From Rhizobium sp. Q54 (GTDB lineage Bacteria; Pseudomonadota; Alphaproteobacteria; SHVZ01): 64,000 nucleotides of DNA. This document shows positions 54,227 through 62,864 of this stretch, piece by piece. The stretch's first letter is position 1. Every line of letters starts with the position of its first letter. Made by a program: the position numbers and the translations under genes. The DNA lies in the NCBI GenBank assembly GCA_945871425.1, contig CAMBVS010000004.1, positions 1 through 64,000 of the forward strand, in the 5' to 3' direction. A model generated the notes under the pieces. That model ran no database searches, was not told the DNA's origin, and saw only the letters and a list, made by a program, of their open reading frames with translations.

Positions 54227-55002
54227 TGCCGCGCTTCGCCGCCAATCTCTCGACGATGTTCCGCGAGCACGACTGGCTCGCGCGGCCCCTGGCGGCAAAG
54301 CGGGCCGGCTTCGAGGCGGTCGAGATCCAGTCGCCTTACGACCTCGAGATCGAGGCCCTGGTCCGGGCCAAGCGCGAAGCGCAAGTCGAGTGGCTGATGA
54401 TCAACCTGCCGGCCGGCGACGCCAACCGCGGCGAGCGCGGCATGGCGTGTCTGCCCGGTCGCGAGGCCGATTTCCGCGCCGGCGTCGGGCTCTGCCGGCG
54501 CTACGGCGAGGCGCTCGGCATCGCCCAGGTCAACATGCCGGCCGGCATCCCGCCGAAGGATGCTCCTCGCGCCTCCATCGAGGCGACCCTGGTCGCCAAT
54601 ATGCAGCACGCCGCCGAAGAGCTGGGCAAGGCCGGGATCAGGCTGCTGGTCGAGCCGATCAACGACCGCGACATTCCCGGTTTCTTTGTCACCCGCGCCG
54701 ACCAGGCGCTCGAGCTGATCGACCGCGCCGGCCACCCGAACATCGGGCTGCTGCACGACCTCTATCACGCGCAAGTGATGGTGGGGGACCTGCTGAAGAA
54801 CCTGGAGCGGCTGATGCCCCGGATCGGCCACATCCAGTTTGCCGATCCGCCCGGCCGGCACGAGCCGGGAACCGGCGAGCTCAACTGGCCGGCTCTGTTC
54901 GCCGCGATCGACCGGCTGGGCTACCGGGGCTGGGTTTCGGCCGAGTATTTTCCGACCGGAAAGACCGCCGACAGCCTCGGCTGGATGCGAAAGCCGGAGT
55001 AG
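54226..55002 (+). CDS. hyi: Hydroxypyruvate isomerase family protein
   Basis: TIM-barrel isomerase of the xylose-isomerase-like superfamily. The 258-residue product begins RFAANLSTMFREHDWLARPLAAKRAGFEAVEIQSPYD, typical of Hyi. It has metal ligands in LLVEPIND (Glu), LLHDLYH (Asp, His), GHIQFADPPGRHEPGTGE and a final Glu in WVSAEYFP. The coupling with pyrE through a TGATG overlap is noteworthy but not functionally explained. Confidence 0.9.
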   Translation: MPRFAANLSTMFREHDWLARPLAAKRAGFEAVEIQSPYDLEIEALVRAKREAQVEWLMINLPAGDANRGERGMACLPGREADFRAGVGLCRRYGEALGIAQVNMPAGIPPKDAPRASIEATLVANMQHAAEELGKAGIRLLVEPINDRDIPGFFVTRADQALELIDRAGHPNIGLLHDLYHAQVMVGDLLKNLERLMPRIGHIQFADPPGRHEPGTGELNWPALFAAIDRLGYRGWVSAEYFPTGKTADSLGWMRKPE

Positions 55003-55010
55003 AGGCGCCC

Positions 55011-55040
55011 TTCCGCCATCGCCGCCGGCCTGCCTATAAT
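55011..55040 (+). promoter_or_regulatory. Candidate promoter of the peptide ABC transporter operon
   Basis: TTCCGC (55011-55016) followed after 18 bases by a perfect TATAAT (55035-55040). It lies between the hyi stop and the binding-protein start, with a leader of about 30 bases containing an AGGGAGG ribosome-binding site. Confidence 0.5.
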
Positions 55041-55074
55041 CGCCGCCAGCAGTATTAGTAAGGGAGGTCTTCAA

Positions 55075-56739
55075 ATGCGTTTCCTAGCGACGAGCCTGCT
55101 CGCCGCGTCCTTCGCCTTGACCGGCGCGGCGCAGGCACAGCAGAAGCCCGGCGAACTCACGGTCGCGATGACCCAGTTCCCCTCGACCCTGAACCCGCAC
55201 ATCGACTCGATGCTGGCGAAGACGATCGTGCTGCAAATGACGCAGCGGCCGCTCACCACCTTCGATGAGAAGTGGCAGCTCATCTGCCTCCTCTGCACCG
55301 AGCTGCCGACGATCGAGAACGGCAAGGCGGTTCCGGTCGACCTGCCCGACGGCAAGAAGGGCGTGAAGGTCACCTACACCATCCATCCGAACGCCAAGTG
55401 GGGCGACGGCACGCCGGTCACCACCAAGGACGTCCTTTTCACTTACGAGGTTGGCAGGCACCCCGACACCGGCGTTGCCGACATGGAGATGTTCCGCGAG
55501 ATTGTGGCGATCGACGTGAAAGACGACAAGACCTTCACCGTCACCAAGGACAAGCTGAAGTTCACGTACAATTACATGCATAACTTCCGCCTGATTCCAG
55601 CGCATATCGAGAGCGCAAACTTCAATCCAGCGCAGGCCGCCGAGTACAAGAAGAAGACCGCTTTCGACACTGCCGCGACCAATCCTGGCCTCTCCTTTGG
55701 CCCCTACAAGATCACCGAGATCGTCACCAGCTCGCACGTCTCCTTTGAGCCGAACCCGACCTGGTTCGGCGAGCCGGCGAAGTTCAAGCGCATCACCTTC
55801 AAGGTGATCGAGAACACCGCGGCGATGGAAGCCAACCTGCTGTCGGGCTCGGTCGACTACATCATGGGCGAGCTCGGCATCACCATCGACCAGGGCATCG
55901 CGTTTCAGAAGCGCAATCCCGATAAGTATAACTACTAATTCAAGCCCGGCCTCGTGTACGAGCATCTCGATCTGAACCTCGACAACCCGCTGCTGAAGGA
56001 CAAGCGCGTCCGCCAGGCGCTTCTGCTCGCGATCAACCGCGACCAGATCGTCCAGCAGCTGTTCGAGGGCAAGCAGCCGGTCGCCCACACCAACATCAAC
56101 CCGCTCGACTGGATCTACGACAAGGACGTCAAGACCTACCGCACCGACGCCAAGAAGGCGGCGGAGATGCTGGACGCCGCCGGCTTCAACGTGATGAAGG
56201 AGGGCTACCGCCACAACGCCGCCGGCGACCGGCTCCGCTTCGAGCTGATGACCACCGCCGGCAACCGCTCGCGCGAGCTCGTCCAGCAGGTGCTGCAGAG
56301 CCAGTGGAAGGCGGTCGGCGTCGAGATCGTGATCAAGAACGAGCCGGCCCGCGTCTTCTTCGGTGAGACCACCAAGGAGCGCAAATACACCGGCATGGCG
56401 CTGTTCGCCTGGATCTCCTCGCCGGAGAACGTGCCGCTGACCATCCTGCACTCCAAGCACATTCCGACCAAGGAGAACAACTGGGCCGGACAGAACTACA
56501 CCGGCTACAAGAACCCGGAGATGGACAAGCTGCTGGAGGACATCGAGGTCGAGCTCGACAAGGACAAGCGCCTGGCCCTCTGGACCAAGTTCCAGGAGAT
56601 CTACGCCGAGGACCTGCCGGTGCTGCCGCTGTTCTTCCGCGCCGAGCCCTTTATCGTGCCGAAGTGGCTGAAAGGCATCCAGCCGACGGGACACCAGTAC
56701 GGCACCACCATGTGGTCGCAGAACTGGGCGGCCAACTGA
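55075..56739 (+). pseudogene. Peptide ABC transporter substrate-binding protein interrupted by an in-frame TAA
   Basis: Family 5 (DppA/OppA-like) solute-binding protein. The frame runs from ATG 55075 with a signal peptide (RFLATSLLAASFALTGAAQA) and GDGTPVTTKDVLFTYE. It ends at TAA 55936-55938 after DKYNY. The same frame continues immediately with FKPGLVYEHLDLNLDN and IYAEDLPVLPLFF to a stop at 56737-56739. Both parts align to one 554-codon protein with no shift, so a single base change to TAA explains it. Without readthrough the product of 287 residues lacks the C-terminal lobe. Downstream permeases are intact. A GTG at 55954 could in principle restart translation but would yield an unexported fragment. 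Confidence 0.88.
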
Positions 56740-56749
56740 GCTGAAGGAT

Positions 56750-56776
56750 CCGGCGGGGGCGCCTCGCCTCCGCCGG
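56750..56776 (+). promoter_or_regulatory. Intercistronic hairpin after the binding-protein gene
   Basis: An 11-bp stem (CCGGCGGGGGC / GCCTCCGCCGG, one G-U pair) with loop GCCTC lies in the gap between the binding-protein stop and the first permease. Such hairpins commonly protect the binding-protein mRNA 3' end or partly terminate transcription, giving more binding protein than permease. That role is inferred. Confidence 0.5.
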
Positions 56777-56798
56777 CTTCCCTTACGATGCCCCCGGC

Positions 56799-57752
<954 letters not shown>

Positions 57753-57759
57753 GGCGAGC

Positions 57760-58719
57760 ATGGTGTCCGTGATCTCGACCGAGACCGCTTCCCGCCCGAT
57801 GCAGGACGCGTCGATGCCGCCGCCGCTGTCGCCGGCGCTCCTGGTCTGGCGCCGCTTCAAGCGCCACAAGGCGGCGCTGATCGGCGCCGGCGTGCTGATC
57901 TTCCTGGCGCTGCTGGCGATCCTCGCCCCGCTGATCGCCGGCTGGCGCGGCCAGGACCACGAGGTGGTCGACCTGTTCAACCGCTTCCAGCCGGTCTCCG
58001 CCGCCCATCCGCTCGGCACCGACGACCTCGGCCGCGACCTCATGCTGCGGCTGATCTACGGCGGCCGCATCTCGCTGTTCGTCGGCCTTGTCACCGCCTG
58101 CCTCACCGCCTCGATCGGCACTGTCATCGGGCTCGTCTCCGGCTGGTACGGCGGGCGGATCGACGCCTTCCTGATGCGGTTCTGCGACGGCTGGATCTCG
58201 CTGCCGCTGCTGCCGGTGCTGATCGTGCTGGCCGCCGTCGACCCGACCAAGGTCGGATTGCCGATGGCGATCGCCAAGTCGCCGGACTTGAGCCTCTACC
58301 GTATCGTGCTGATCATCGCGCTGGTCGCCTGGACCACCTCGGCCCGCCTGGTGCGCGGCGTGACGCTCACGCTCAAGACCCGCGACTTCGTCCAGGCCGC
58401 GGTCGCGCAAGGGGCGTCCACCGCCCGCATCCTCTTCGTCCACATCCTGCCGAACGCGCTGTCGCCGATCCTGGTCGCCGCCACGCTGGCCAGCGGCAAC
58501 ATCATCCTCTTGGAGTCGACGCTCAGCTTCCTCGGCCTCGGCATCCAGCCGCCGGTGGCGAGCTGGGGCAACATCCTGACCAACGCGCAGGAGATCATCT
58601 GGTCGCAACCGATGCAGGCGATCTATCCCGGCATCCTGATCTTCGCCACCGTGATCTCGCTCAACTTCGTCGGCGACGGATTGCAGGACGCGTTCGATCC
58701 GAGGACAGAGGGGCGGTAG
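57760..58719 (+). CDS. Peptide-type ABC transporter permease (DppC family)
   Basis: Inner-membrane permease of 319 residues. An N-terminal cytoplasmic part and first helix are followed by the DppC signature HPLGTDDLGRDLMLRLIYGGRISL. The coupling loop reads TRDFVQAAVAQGASTARILFVHILPNALSPI, and the protein ends GDGLQDAFDPRTEGR. It follows the DppB-type gene by seven bases and completes the permease pair. Confidence 0.95.
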   Translation: MVSVISTETASRPMQDASMPPPLSPALLVWRRFKRHKAALIGAGVLIFLALLAILAPLIAGWRGQDHEVVDLFNRFQPVSAAHPLGTDDLGRDLMLRLIYGGRISLFVGLVTACLTASIGTVIGLVSGWYGGRIDAFLMRFCDGWISLPLLPVLIVLAAVDPTKVGLPMAIAKSPDLSLYRIVLIIALVAWTTSARLVRGVTLTLKTRDFVQAAVAQGASTARILFVHILPNALSPILVAATLASGNIILLESTLSFLGLGIQPPVASWGNILTNAQEIIWSQPMQAIYPGILIFATVISLNFVGDGLQDAFDPRTEGR

Positions 58720-58747
58720 CAAGGCATTCTTCGGAGAGCCGCCGAGA

Positions 58748-59134
58748 TCAGCCTTTCGGGGCCTGAGGAGGTCGCCGAGAGACCGCGATCCCGGATCGGA
58801 TGATGTACAGGGCCGTCCTCGCCTGCGACCCCACGGTGCCGTACGGGATACGCGCAAGCTCTTCCAAGACCGCCTCCGTTTCAGCCGGAGCAATTTCCCC
58901 GCAGTTCGCCGCAGAAAAGTAGCGAATCCAGGGGTTCTCATGCCGAATACCGGGCAATAGCGCATCAATTGCCGATCGAGCCCAAAACTCATCGACAATT
59001 CTTTGCTTTTCCTTGAACCGGCGAGTGTAGGAGCGCGTCAGAAGATTATCGGAGTCATATCCCATAAGCAGCGCCACCTCGTTGTAGCGCTCAAGGAGTT
59101 CCTCCAGCGACAGCGTCTTGAGATCCTTCTTCAT
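58748..59134 (-). CDS. DUF2019 family protein, probable immunity protein
   Basis: Small soluble all-alpha protein of 128 residues from ATG 59132-59134. The pattern LKTLSLEELLERYNEVALLMG, then ENPWIRYFSAANC and AVLEELARIPYGTVGSQARTALY, matches DUF2019, HEAT-like helices often found beside toxins. Its start overlaps the upstream nuclease-like gene by four bases (ATGA), as in toxin-immunity pairs. Local G+C is low for this window: 30 of 60 bases in 58981-59040. A neutralising role is inferred from context. Confidence 0.72.
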   Translation of the reverse strand: MKKDLKTLSLEELLERYNEVALLMGYDSDNLLTRSYTRRFKEKQRIVDEFWARSAIDALLPGIRHENPWIRYFSAANCGEIAPAETEAVLEELARIPYGTVGSQARTALYIIRSGIAVSRRPPQAPKG

Positions 59135-60297
59135 TTGAGCACTCCCACATCTCGAGCCGCCATCATACCGACCCTGCGATGCTCTTCGATCGACTTCCCG
59201 CGTAGCCATTGGCGCCACGAGAGCCCGCCGAGGTGGTCGTGCGGCGTCGCCATGAAGCTTGTGATCTGCCAGTGCCTTCCGCGCGGCACACGAATGATGT
59301 TCTCAGTATTGTTTATCTCTCTCTCGGAGAAGCCAGATTTCTGCTCCACCAGGTGATGCCAATCGTGGAAGGCGCCGGCCGATCCGTAAACCCCCAGGAA
59401 GTCGTTATACGAGTCGAAGTCCCGATAATCCCGATCGGCAACGAGTTCCTCCCACTCCTTCGGTGGCGTCAGGTAGCTTTCGAACTCGGGCATCATGGTG
59501 TTGATCGCATTGAACCAGTCAATGACGTCAAACCAGACAGGGGAATTGCGCCCTTCGAATGCCCGTTGGACCATCATGCGCCCTAGGAACTCGGCGAAGA
59601 ACGCAAGCGCGCCCCACTTCGACCGCGGAAGCTTCGGTGGCTTTTCACCACCTGCGGCAAGGACGACGAGGGAGTCGGGATCGCCAGCATCAGCGAGAAT
59701 TCGCCGCGCTCGCTCGGCAAGCCGGCCGACCTCTTGTTGCTCTTCGTCGGTGAGCAGTTCTTCGCCCGGATTTTCGTCATCACCTCCAGCGCCTGGACCA
59801 TTCGTCCATTGCCCGCCATCGGGATGACCGCGCGGCACGCGCGGCTGGTCCGGGTCGTACTTGCGTTCCCACGCCTTGCGTTCGAGCCAGGCCTCGACGT
59901 CGATCCGCGGGTTGCCGCGCGAATGCGCCGGCCCCCAGCGCAGGTACCGGAGGCCGGCATCGTGAAAGCGCGACTTGTATTCGGGCGGCGGAAAGGCGAC
60001 GGCGTCGGCGATCTCGGCCGCGCGGCGGCGGTCGCCGGCGGCGAGCGCGTTCGCTGCCAGCTGCAGCAGCGCCGCACGGTCGCCGAGCCGGAAGTCCCGG
60101 CCGTAGACCTCCCGCATCGCCTCTTCCAGGACCGAGAGATCGATCAGCCAGGGGATCGGGCCGGCTCGGCCTCCGGGACGGATGCCGCCAACCGGCCAAT
60201 GGGAGAGGCGGATCAGGTCGCCGTCGATCCAGCAGCGCTCCGCGCTCCGGGCAAAATCCGGGCGCTCGCGCGACACCCCTTGGGTGTGCACGTGCAT
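59131..60297 (-). CDS. Putative polymorphic toxin with C-terminal HNH-like nuclease domain
   Basis: Product of 388 residues. The N-terminal half has no recognised enzyme fold. It contains an Ala-rich helical segment (residues about 74-103) and a PDGGQWT motif (159-165) preceded by DPDQPRVP, a linker seen in many rhizobial-type polymorphic proteins. The C-terminal 80 residues look like a His-Me finger nuclease: His314-His315 (WHHLVEQ), Asn330-Thr331-x-Asn333 (INNTENIIRVP) and His342, then a GGLSWRQWL tail. G+C is 50/60 at 60001-60060 (N-terminal part) but 28/60 at 59281-59340 (nuclease), suggesting domain exchange near residue 170. No signal peptide. ATG 60297 has GGGAG eight bases upstream. 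Confidence 0.68.
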   Translation of the reverse strand: MHVHTQGVSRERPDFARSAERCWIDGDLIRLSHWPVGGIRPGGRAGPIPWLIDLSVLEEAMREVYGRDFRLGDRAALLQLAANALAAGDRRRAAEIADAVAFPPPEYKSRFHDAGLRYLRWGPAHSRGNPRIDVEAWLERKAWERKYDPDQPRVPRGHPDGGQWTNGPGAGGDDENPGEELLTDEEQQEVGRLAERARRILADAGDPDSLVVLAAGGEKPPKLPRSKWGALAFFAEFLGRMMVQRAFEGRNSPVWFDVIDWFNAINTMMPEFESYLTPPKEWEELVADRDYRDFDSYNDFLGVYGSAGAFHDWHHLVEQKSGFSEREINNTENIIRVPRGRHWQITSFMATPHDHLGGLSWRQWLRGKSIEEHRRVGMMAARDVGVLK

Positions 60298-60491
60298 AAA
60301 GCCGACTCCCTATGCGGAAATGAAAAAGGACCCGCCGCCGCTCGGGCGCAGGTCCTTCCAGTAGCCTCGATCCTGTCAAATACGCGGAGTTTTGTCAGCT
60401 AAATTCTTGTATAAAAATCCGCATCAATGTACCGGAAGGCCACCCTACGTCGTGACCTCAAGGGCTTAGATCGAGGTATCATCCGCGCCTG
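60298..60491. promoter_or_regulatory. A+T-richer divergent intergenic region upstream of the toxin and secreted-protein genes
   Basis: The 194-bp gap contains a terminator-like hairpin near the toxin gene (listed separately) and an A+T-rich patch at about 60380-60430. On the minus strand TTCCGG, about 18 bases, then TATACA (near 60436-60408) could form a promoter for the toxin. A perfect TTGACA occurs near 60376 but has no matching -10. No small open frame is convincing. Confidence 0.3.
60323..60357 (-). terminator. Terminator-like hairpin in the toxin gene leader
   Basis: On the minus strand AAGGACC...GGTCCTT with inner G+C pairing is followed directly by TTTTT, a good rho-independent terminator. 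It lies only 26 bases upstream of the toxin start codon and in the toxin direction. It therefore either ends a transcript from upstream, leaving the toxin poorly expressed, or acts as an attenuator. Confidence 0.65.
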
Positions 60492-60851
60492 ATGCGCTTC
60501 CTGCTCCCGGCCCTGCTCGCCCTCCTCCTCGCCGGCTCTGCCGCCCCCGCCTCGGCCCAGATCGGGCCGGCGACGCACGGCGCCTGCTTCCTGGTGCGCA
60601 ACATGGCGCCGTTCTCGCTGGCCGGCCGCGTGGTGATGAAGTCGCGGCAGCGCTACACCTTCGTGCTGCAGAAGGGCCAGAGCCGGCGCGCCTGCATCGA
60701 GGGCGAGATGTATCCGGGCGACAAGGTCGAGCTGGTGATCACCGTCTTCGCGATCCCGCTATTCGTCTGCTACACGCAGGTCGACCAGCCGATCCAGCTC
60801 TTCGCCGTCCGCCAGGAAGAGGGCTACAAGTACTACGCCGACTGCCGCTAA
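60492..60851 (+). CDS. Small predicted secreted protein of unknown function
   Basis: The 119-residue product has a clear signal peptide (RFLLPALLALLLAGSAAPASA, cleavage before QIG). The mature domain has four Cys residues (HGACFLV, RRACIEG, VCYTQ, ADCR at the C-terminus) that could form two disulfides, and a beta-rich pattern. I do not recognise the family with certainty. It converges on the ribokinase gene with a four-base overlap. Confidence 0.72.
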   Translation: MRFLLPALLALLLAGSAAPASAQIGPATHGACFLVRNMAPFSLAGRVVMKSRQRYTFVLQKGQSRRACIEGEMYPGDKVELVITVFAIPLFVCYTQVDQPIQLFAVRQEEGYKYYADCR

Positions 60852-61771
60852 AGCGGCTGCGCCGGCGCCAGATCCTTGTCGCGGGCGTCGAGGCGCGCGC
60901 GGCCCGGCAGGCCTGCCTGCGCGCCGGCGGTCTCGCAGGCGAGCGCGCCGGCGATCGAGGCGCGCTTCAGGGCCGAGCGCAGGTCCCGTCCCTCGTCCAG
61001 GCTCGCCGCCAGCACGCCGACGAAGGCATCGCCGGCACCGACGGTGTCGGCGACCTTCACCGCCAGCGCACCGATCCGCCAGGCGCCGTTCGGTGCCAGG
61101 GCGAGCGCGCCGTCCGCACCCAGCGTCACGATCACGGTCTGGTTGAAGTGCTGCGAGAGGGCCCATCCGGCCGGCTCGGGATCGCGTTCCGGCATGCCGA
61201 GATGCTTCGCCAGCGCCTCGACCTCGTGCTCGTTCACCACCAGGATCGAGACGTCGTCGAGCAGTCCGTCCGGCGGCGGCAACGCCGGTGCCAGGTTGAG
61301 GATCACTCGGGCCCCGGCCTTGCGGGCGCGACGCGCCAGCGCCGCGGTCTCGGCGGGCGTCACCTCCATCTGCAGGACGAGGGTGGTCTCGGGCCCGATC
61401 AGCGAGTCCGGCACATCGGCGGCGCGCGCGTCGAGATTGGCGCCGCCGGCGCCGAGGATCAGGTTCTCGCCCTTGGCGTCGATGGCGATGAAGGCGGCGC
61501 CGGTCGGCTGGTCCGAACGCGCGATGCCGGCGACGTCGATGCCTTCGGCCCTGAGGCCGTCCTTCAGGGTTTGCCCGAAAGGATCGGAGCCGATGCGCCC
61601 GACCATGGCGACCTTCGCGCCCGCGCGCGCCGCCGCCACCGCCTGGTTCGCGCCCTTGCCGCCCGCCGCCGTCCGGTATGTCGGCGACAGCACGGTCTCG
61701 CCCGGCCGCGGCAGCTCGGCCACGTTCACGAAGAAGTCGGCGTTGATCGATCCGAAGACGAGGACGGTCAT
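60848..61771 (-). CDS. rbsK: Ribokinase (PfkB family)
   Basis: Phosphorylates D-ribose (or a related sugar or nucleoside) with ATP. The 307-residue product starts VLVFGSINADFFVNV and has GGKGANQAVAAARAGA (substrate-binding di-Gly region). VNEHEVEAL and the catalytic DTVGAGDAFVGVLA motif with its Asp base follow. No ribose transporter is adjacent; it lies downstream of peptide-type ABC ATPases on the same strand. Confidence 0.92.
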   Translation of the reverse strand: MTVLVFGSINADFFVNVAELPRPGETVLSPTYRTAAGGKGANQAVAAARAGAKVAMVGRIGSDPFGQTLKDGLRAEGIDVAGIARSDQPTGAAFIAIDAKGENLILGAGGANLDARAADVPDSLIGPETTLVLQMEVTPAETAALARRARKAGARVILNLAPALPPPDGLLDDVSILVVNEHEVEALAKHLGMPERDPEPAGWALSQHFNQTVIVTLGADGALALAPNGAWRIGALAVKVADTVGAGDAFVGVLAASLDEGRDLRSALKRASIAGALACETAGAQAGLPGRARLDARDKDLAPAQPL

Positions 61772-61781
61772 GTTTCCGACT

Positions 61782-61810
61782 CCCTCTCCCGCGTACGACG
61801 CGGGAGAGGG
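61782..61810. repeat. Perfect palindrome CCCTCTCCCGCG-N5-CGCGGGAGAGGG
   Basis: A 12-bp-stem perfect inverted repeat with loop TACGA lies in the 58-bp gap between the ABC ATPase stop (61830) and the ribokinase start (61771). It shares its CCCTCTCCCG core with the intergenic repeats at 47420-47606. It has no T tract, so it may be a dispersed repeat or an mRNA-end structure. Confidence 0.6.
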
Positions 61811-61829
61811 CTCTCCGAGGGAGACATCG

Positions 61830-62864
61830 TCACGCCGCCTGGGGCAGCGGTCCCGCCGGGAGCCGTCCCTCTTCGACCGCGTGGCAGGCGGTGGTCGAGC
61901 CAGTGTCGTTCAATTTCGCCTCGGGACGCTCGCTCCGGCAGCGATCGTTGGCGAAGGGACAGCGCGGATGGAAGGCACACCCGGTCGGCGGGTTGATCGG
62001 GTTCGGCACCTCGCCCGCGACCGGCGTGCGCTGGCGGCCGGTCATCTCGAGGTCCGGGATGGTGTCGAGCAGCATGCGCGTATAGGGGTGCCGGGGCAGC
62101 TGGAACAGCGTCTTCGCCGGTCCGAGCTCGGCGAGACGCCCGAGATACATGACGCCGACCCGGTCGGCGATGTGGCGGACCACGGCGAGGTTGTGGCTGA
62201 TGAAGAGGTAGGTGAGGCCGAGCTGGCGCTGCAGGTCCTTCATCAGGTTCAGGATCTGCGCCTGAACCGAGACGTCGAGGGCGGAGGTCGGCTCGTCGCA
62301 GACCAGGAACTCGGGCTGGCTGGAGAGCGCGCGGGCGATCGAGATGCGCTGGCGCTGGCCGCCGGAGAACTCATGCGGGTACTTCTCGCCGTCGACCGGC
62401 GACAATCCTACCTGGCGCAGGAGCTGGCCGACACGCTCGACGATCAGCCGCTCGTCGTCGAGCAGGCGGAAGGCGCGGATCGGCTCGGAGACGATGGCAG
62501 AGACCCGCCAGCGCGGATTGAGGCTGGCGAAGGGGTCCTGGAAGATCATCTGGAGGCGCCGGCGGATCGGTGCCATCTCGGCGCGGCCGCCGAGGCCGGC
62601 CATGTCGACGCCGTCGAAGACGATCGAGCCCGCGCTCGGCCGGTAAAGCCCGACCACCAATCGGGCCACCGTCGACTTGCCGCAGCCGGACTCGCCGACC
62701 AGGGCCAGCGTCTCGCCGCGGTTGATCTCGAAGTCGAGGCCGTCGACGGCCTTGAGGATCAGGCGCGGCTGGCCGTCCAGCACGCGGTTGAGCCAGGGCG
62801 CGGAGACGTCGAAATAGCGCGACAGCCCGGCGACCCTGACCAGCGGGGCGTTCATCTCAGCCAT
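61830..62864 (-). CDS. Peptide-type ABC transporter ATP-binding protein (DppF/OppF family)
   Basis: Cytoplasmic ATPase of 344 residues from ATG 62864 (alternative ATG 62855). It has Walker A GESGCGKST, Q-loop FQDPFASLNPR, signature FSGGQRQRISIAR, Walker [13 protein letters not shown], and the C-terminal oligopeptide-transporter domain with CAFHPRCPFANDRC. It overlaps the preceding DppD-type gene by eight bases, forming the usual ATPase pair. Confidence 0.94.
   Translation of the reverse strand: MAEMNAPLVRVAGLSRYFDVSAPWLNRVLDGQPRLILKAVDGLDFEINRGETLALVGESGCGKSTVARLVVGLYRPSAGSIVFDGVDMAGLGGRAEMAPIRRRLQMIFQDPFASLNPRWRVSAIVSEPIRAFRLLDDERLIVERVGQLLRQVGLSPVDGEKYPHEFSGGQRQRISIARALSSQPEFLVCDEPTSALDVSVQAQILNLMKDLQRQLGLTYLFISHNLAVVRHIADRVGVMYLGRLAELGPAKTLFQLPRHPYTRMLLDTIPDLEMTGRQRTPVAGEVPNPINPPTGCAFHPRCPFANDRCRSERPEAKLNDTGSTTACHAVEEGRLPAGPLPQAA

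Noticed and set aside
55936-55938. TAA as a recoded or readthrough codon in the binding-protein gene
   Set aside because: TAA is not used for selenocysteine or pyrrolysine, and no recoding structure or reason for readthrough was seen; nonsense mutation or error is simpler.
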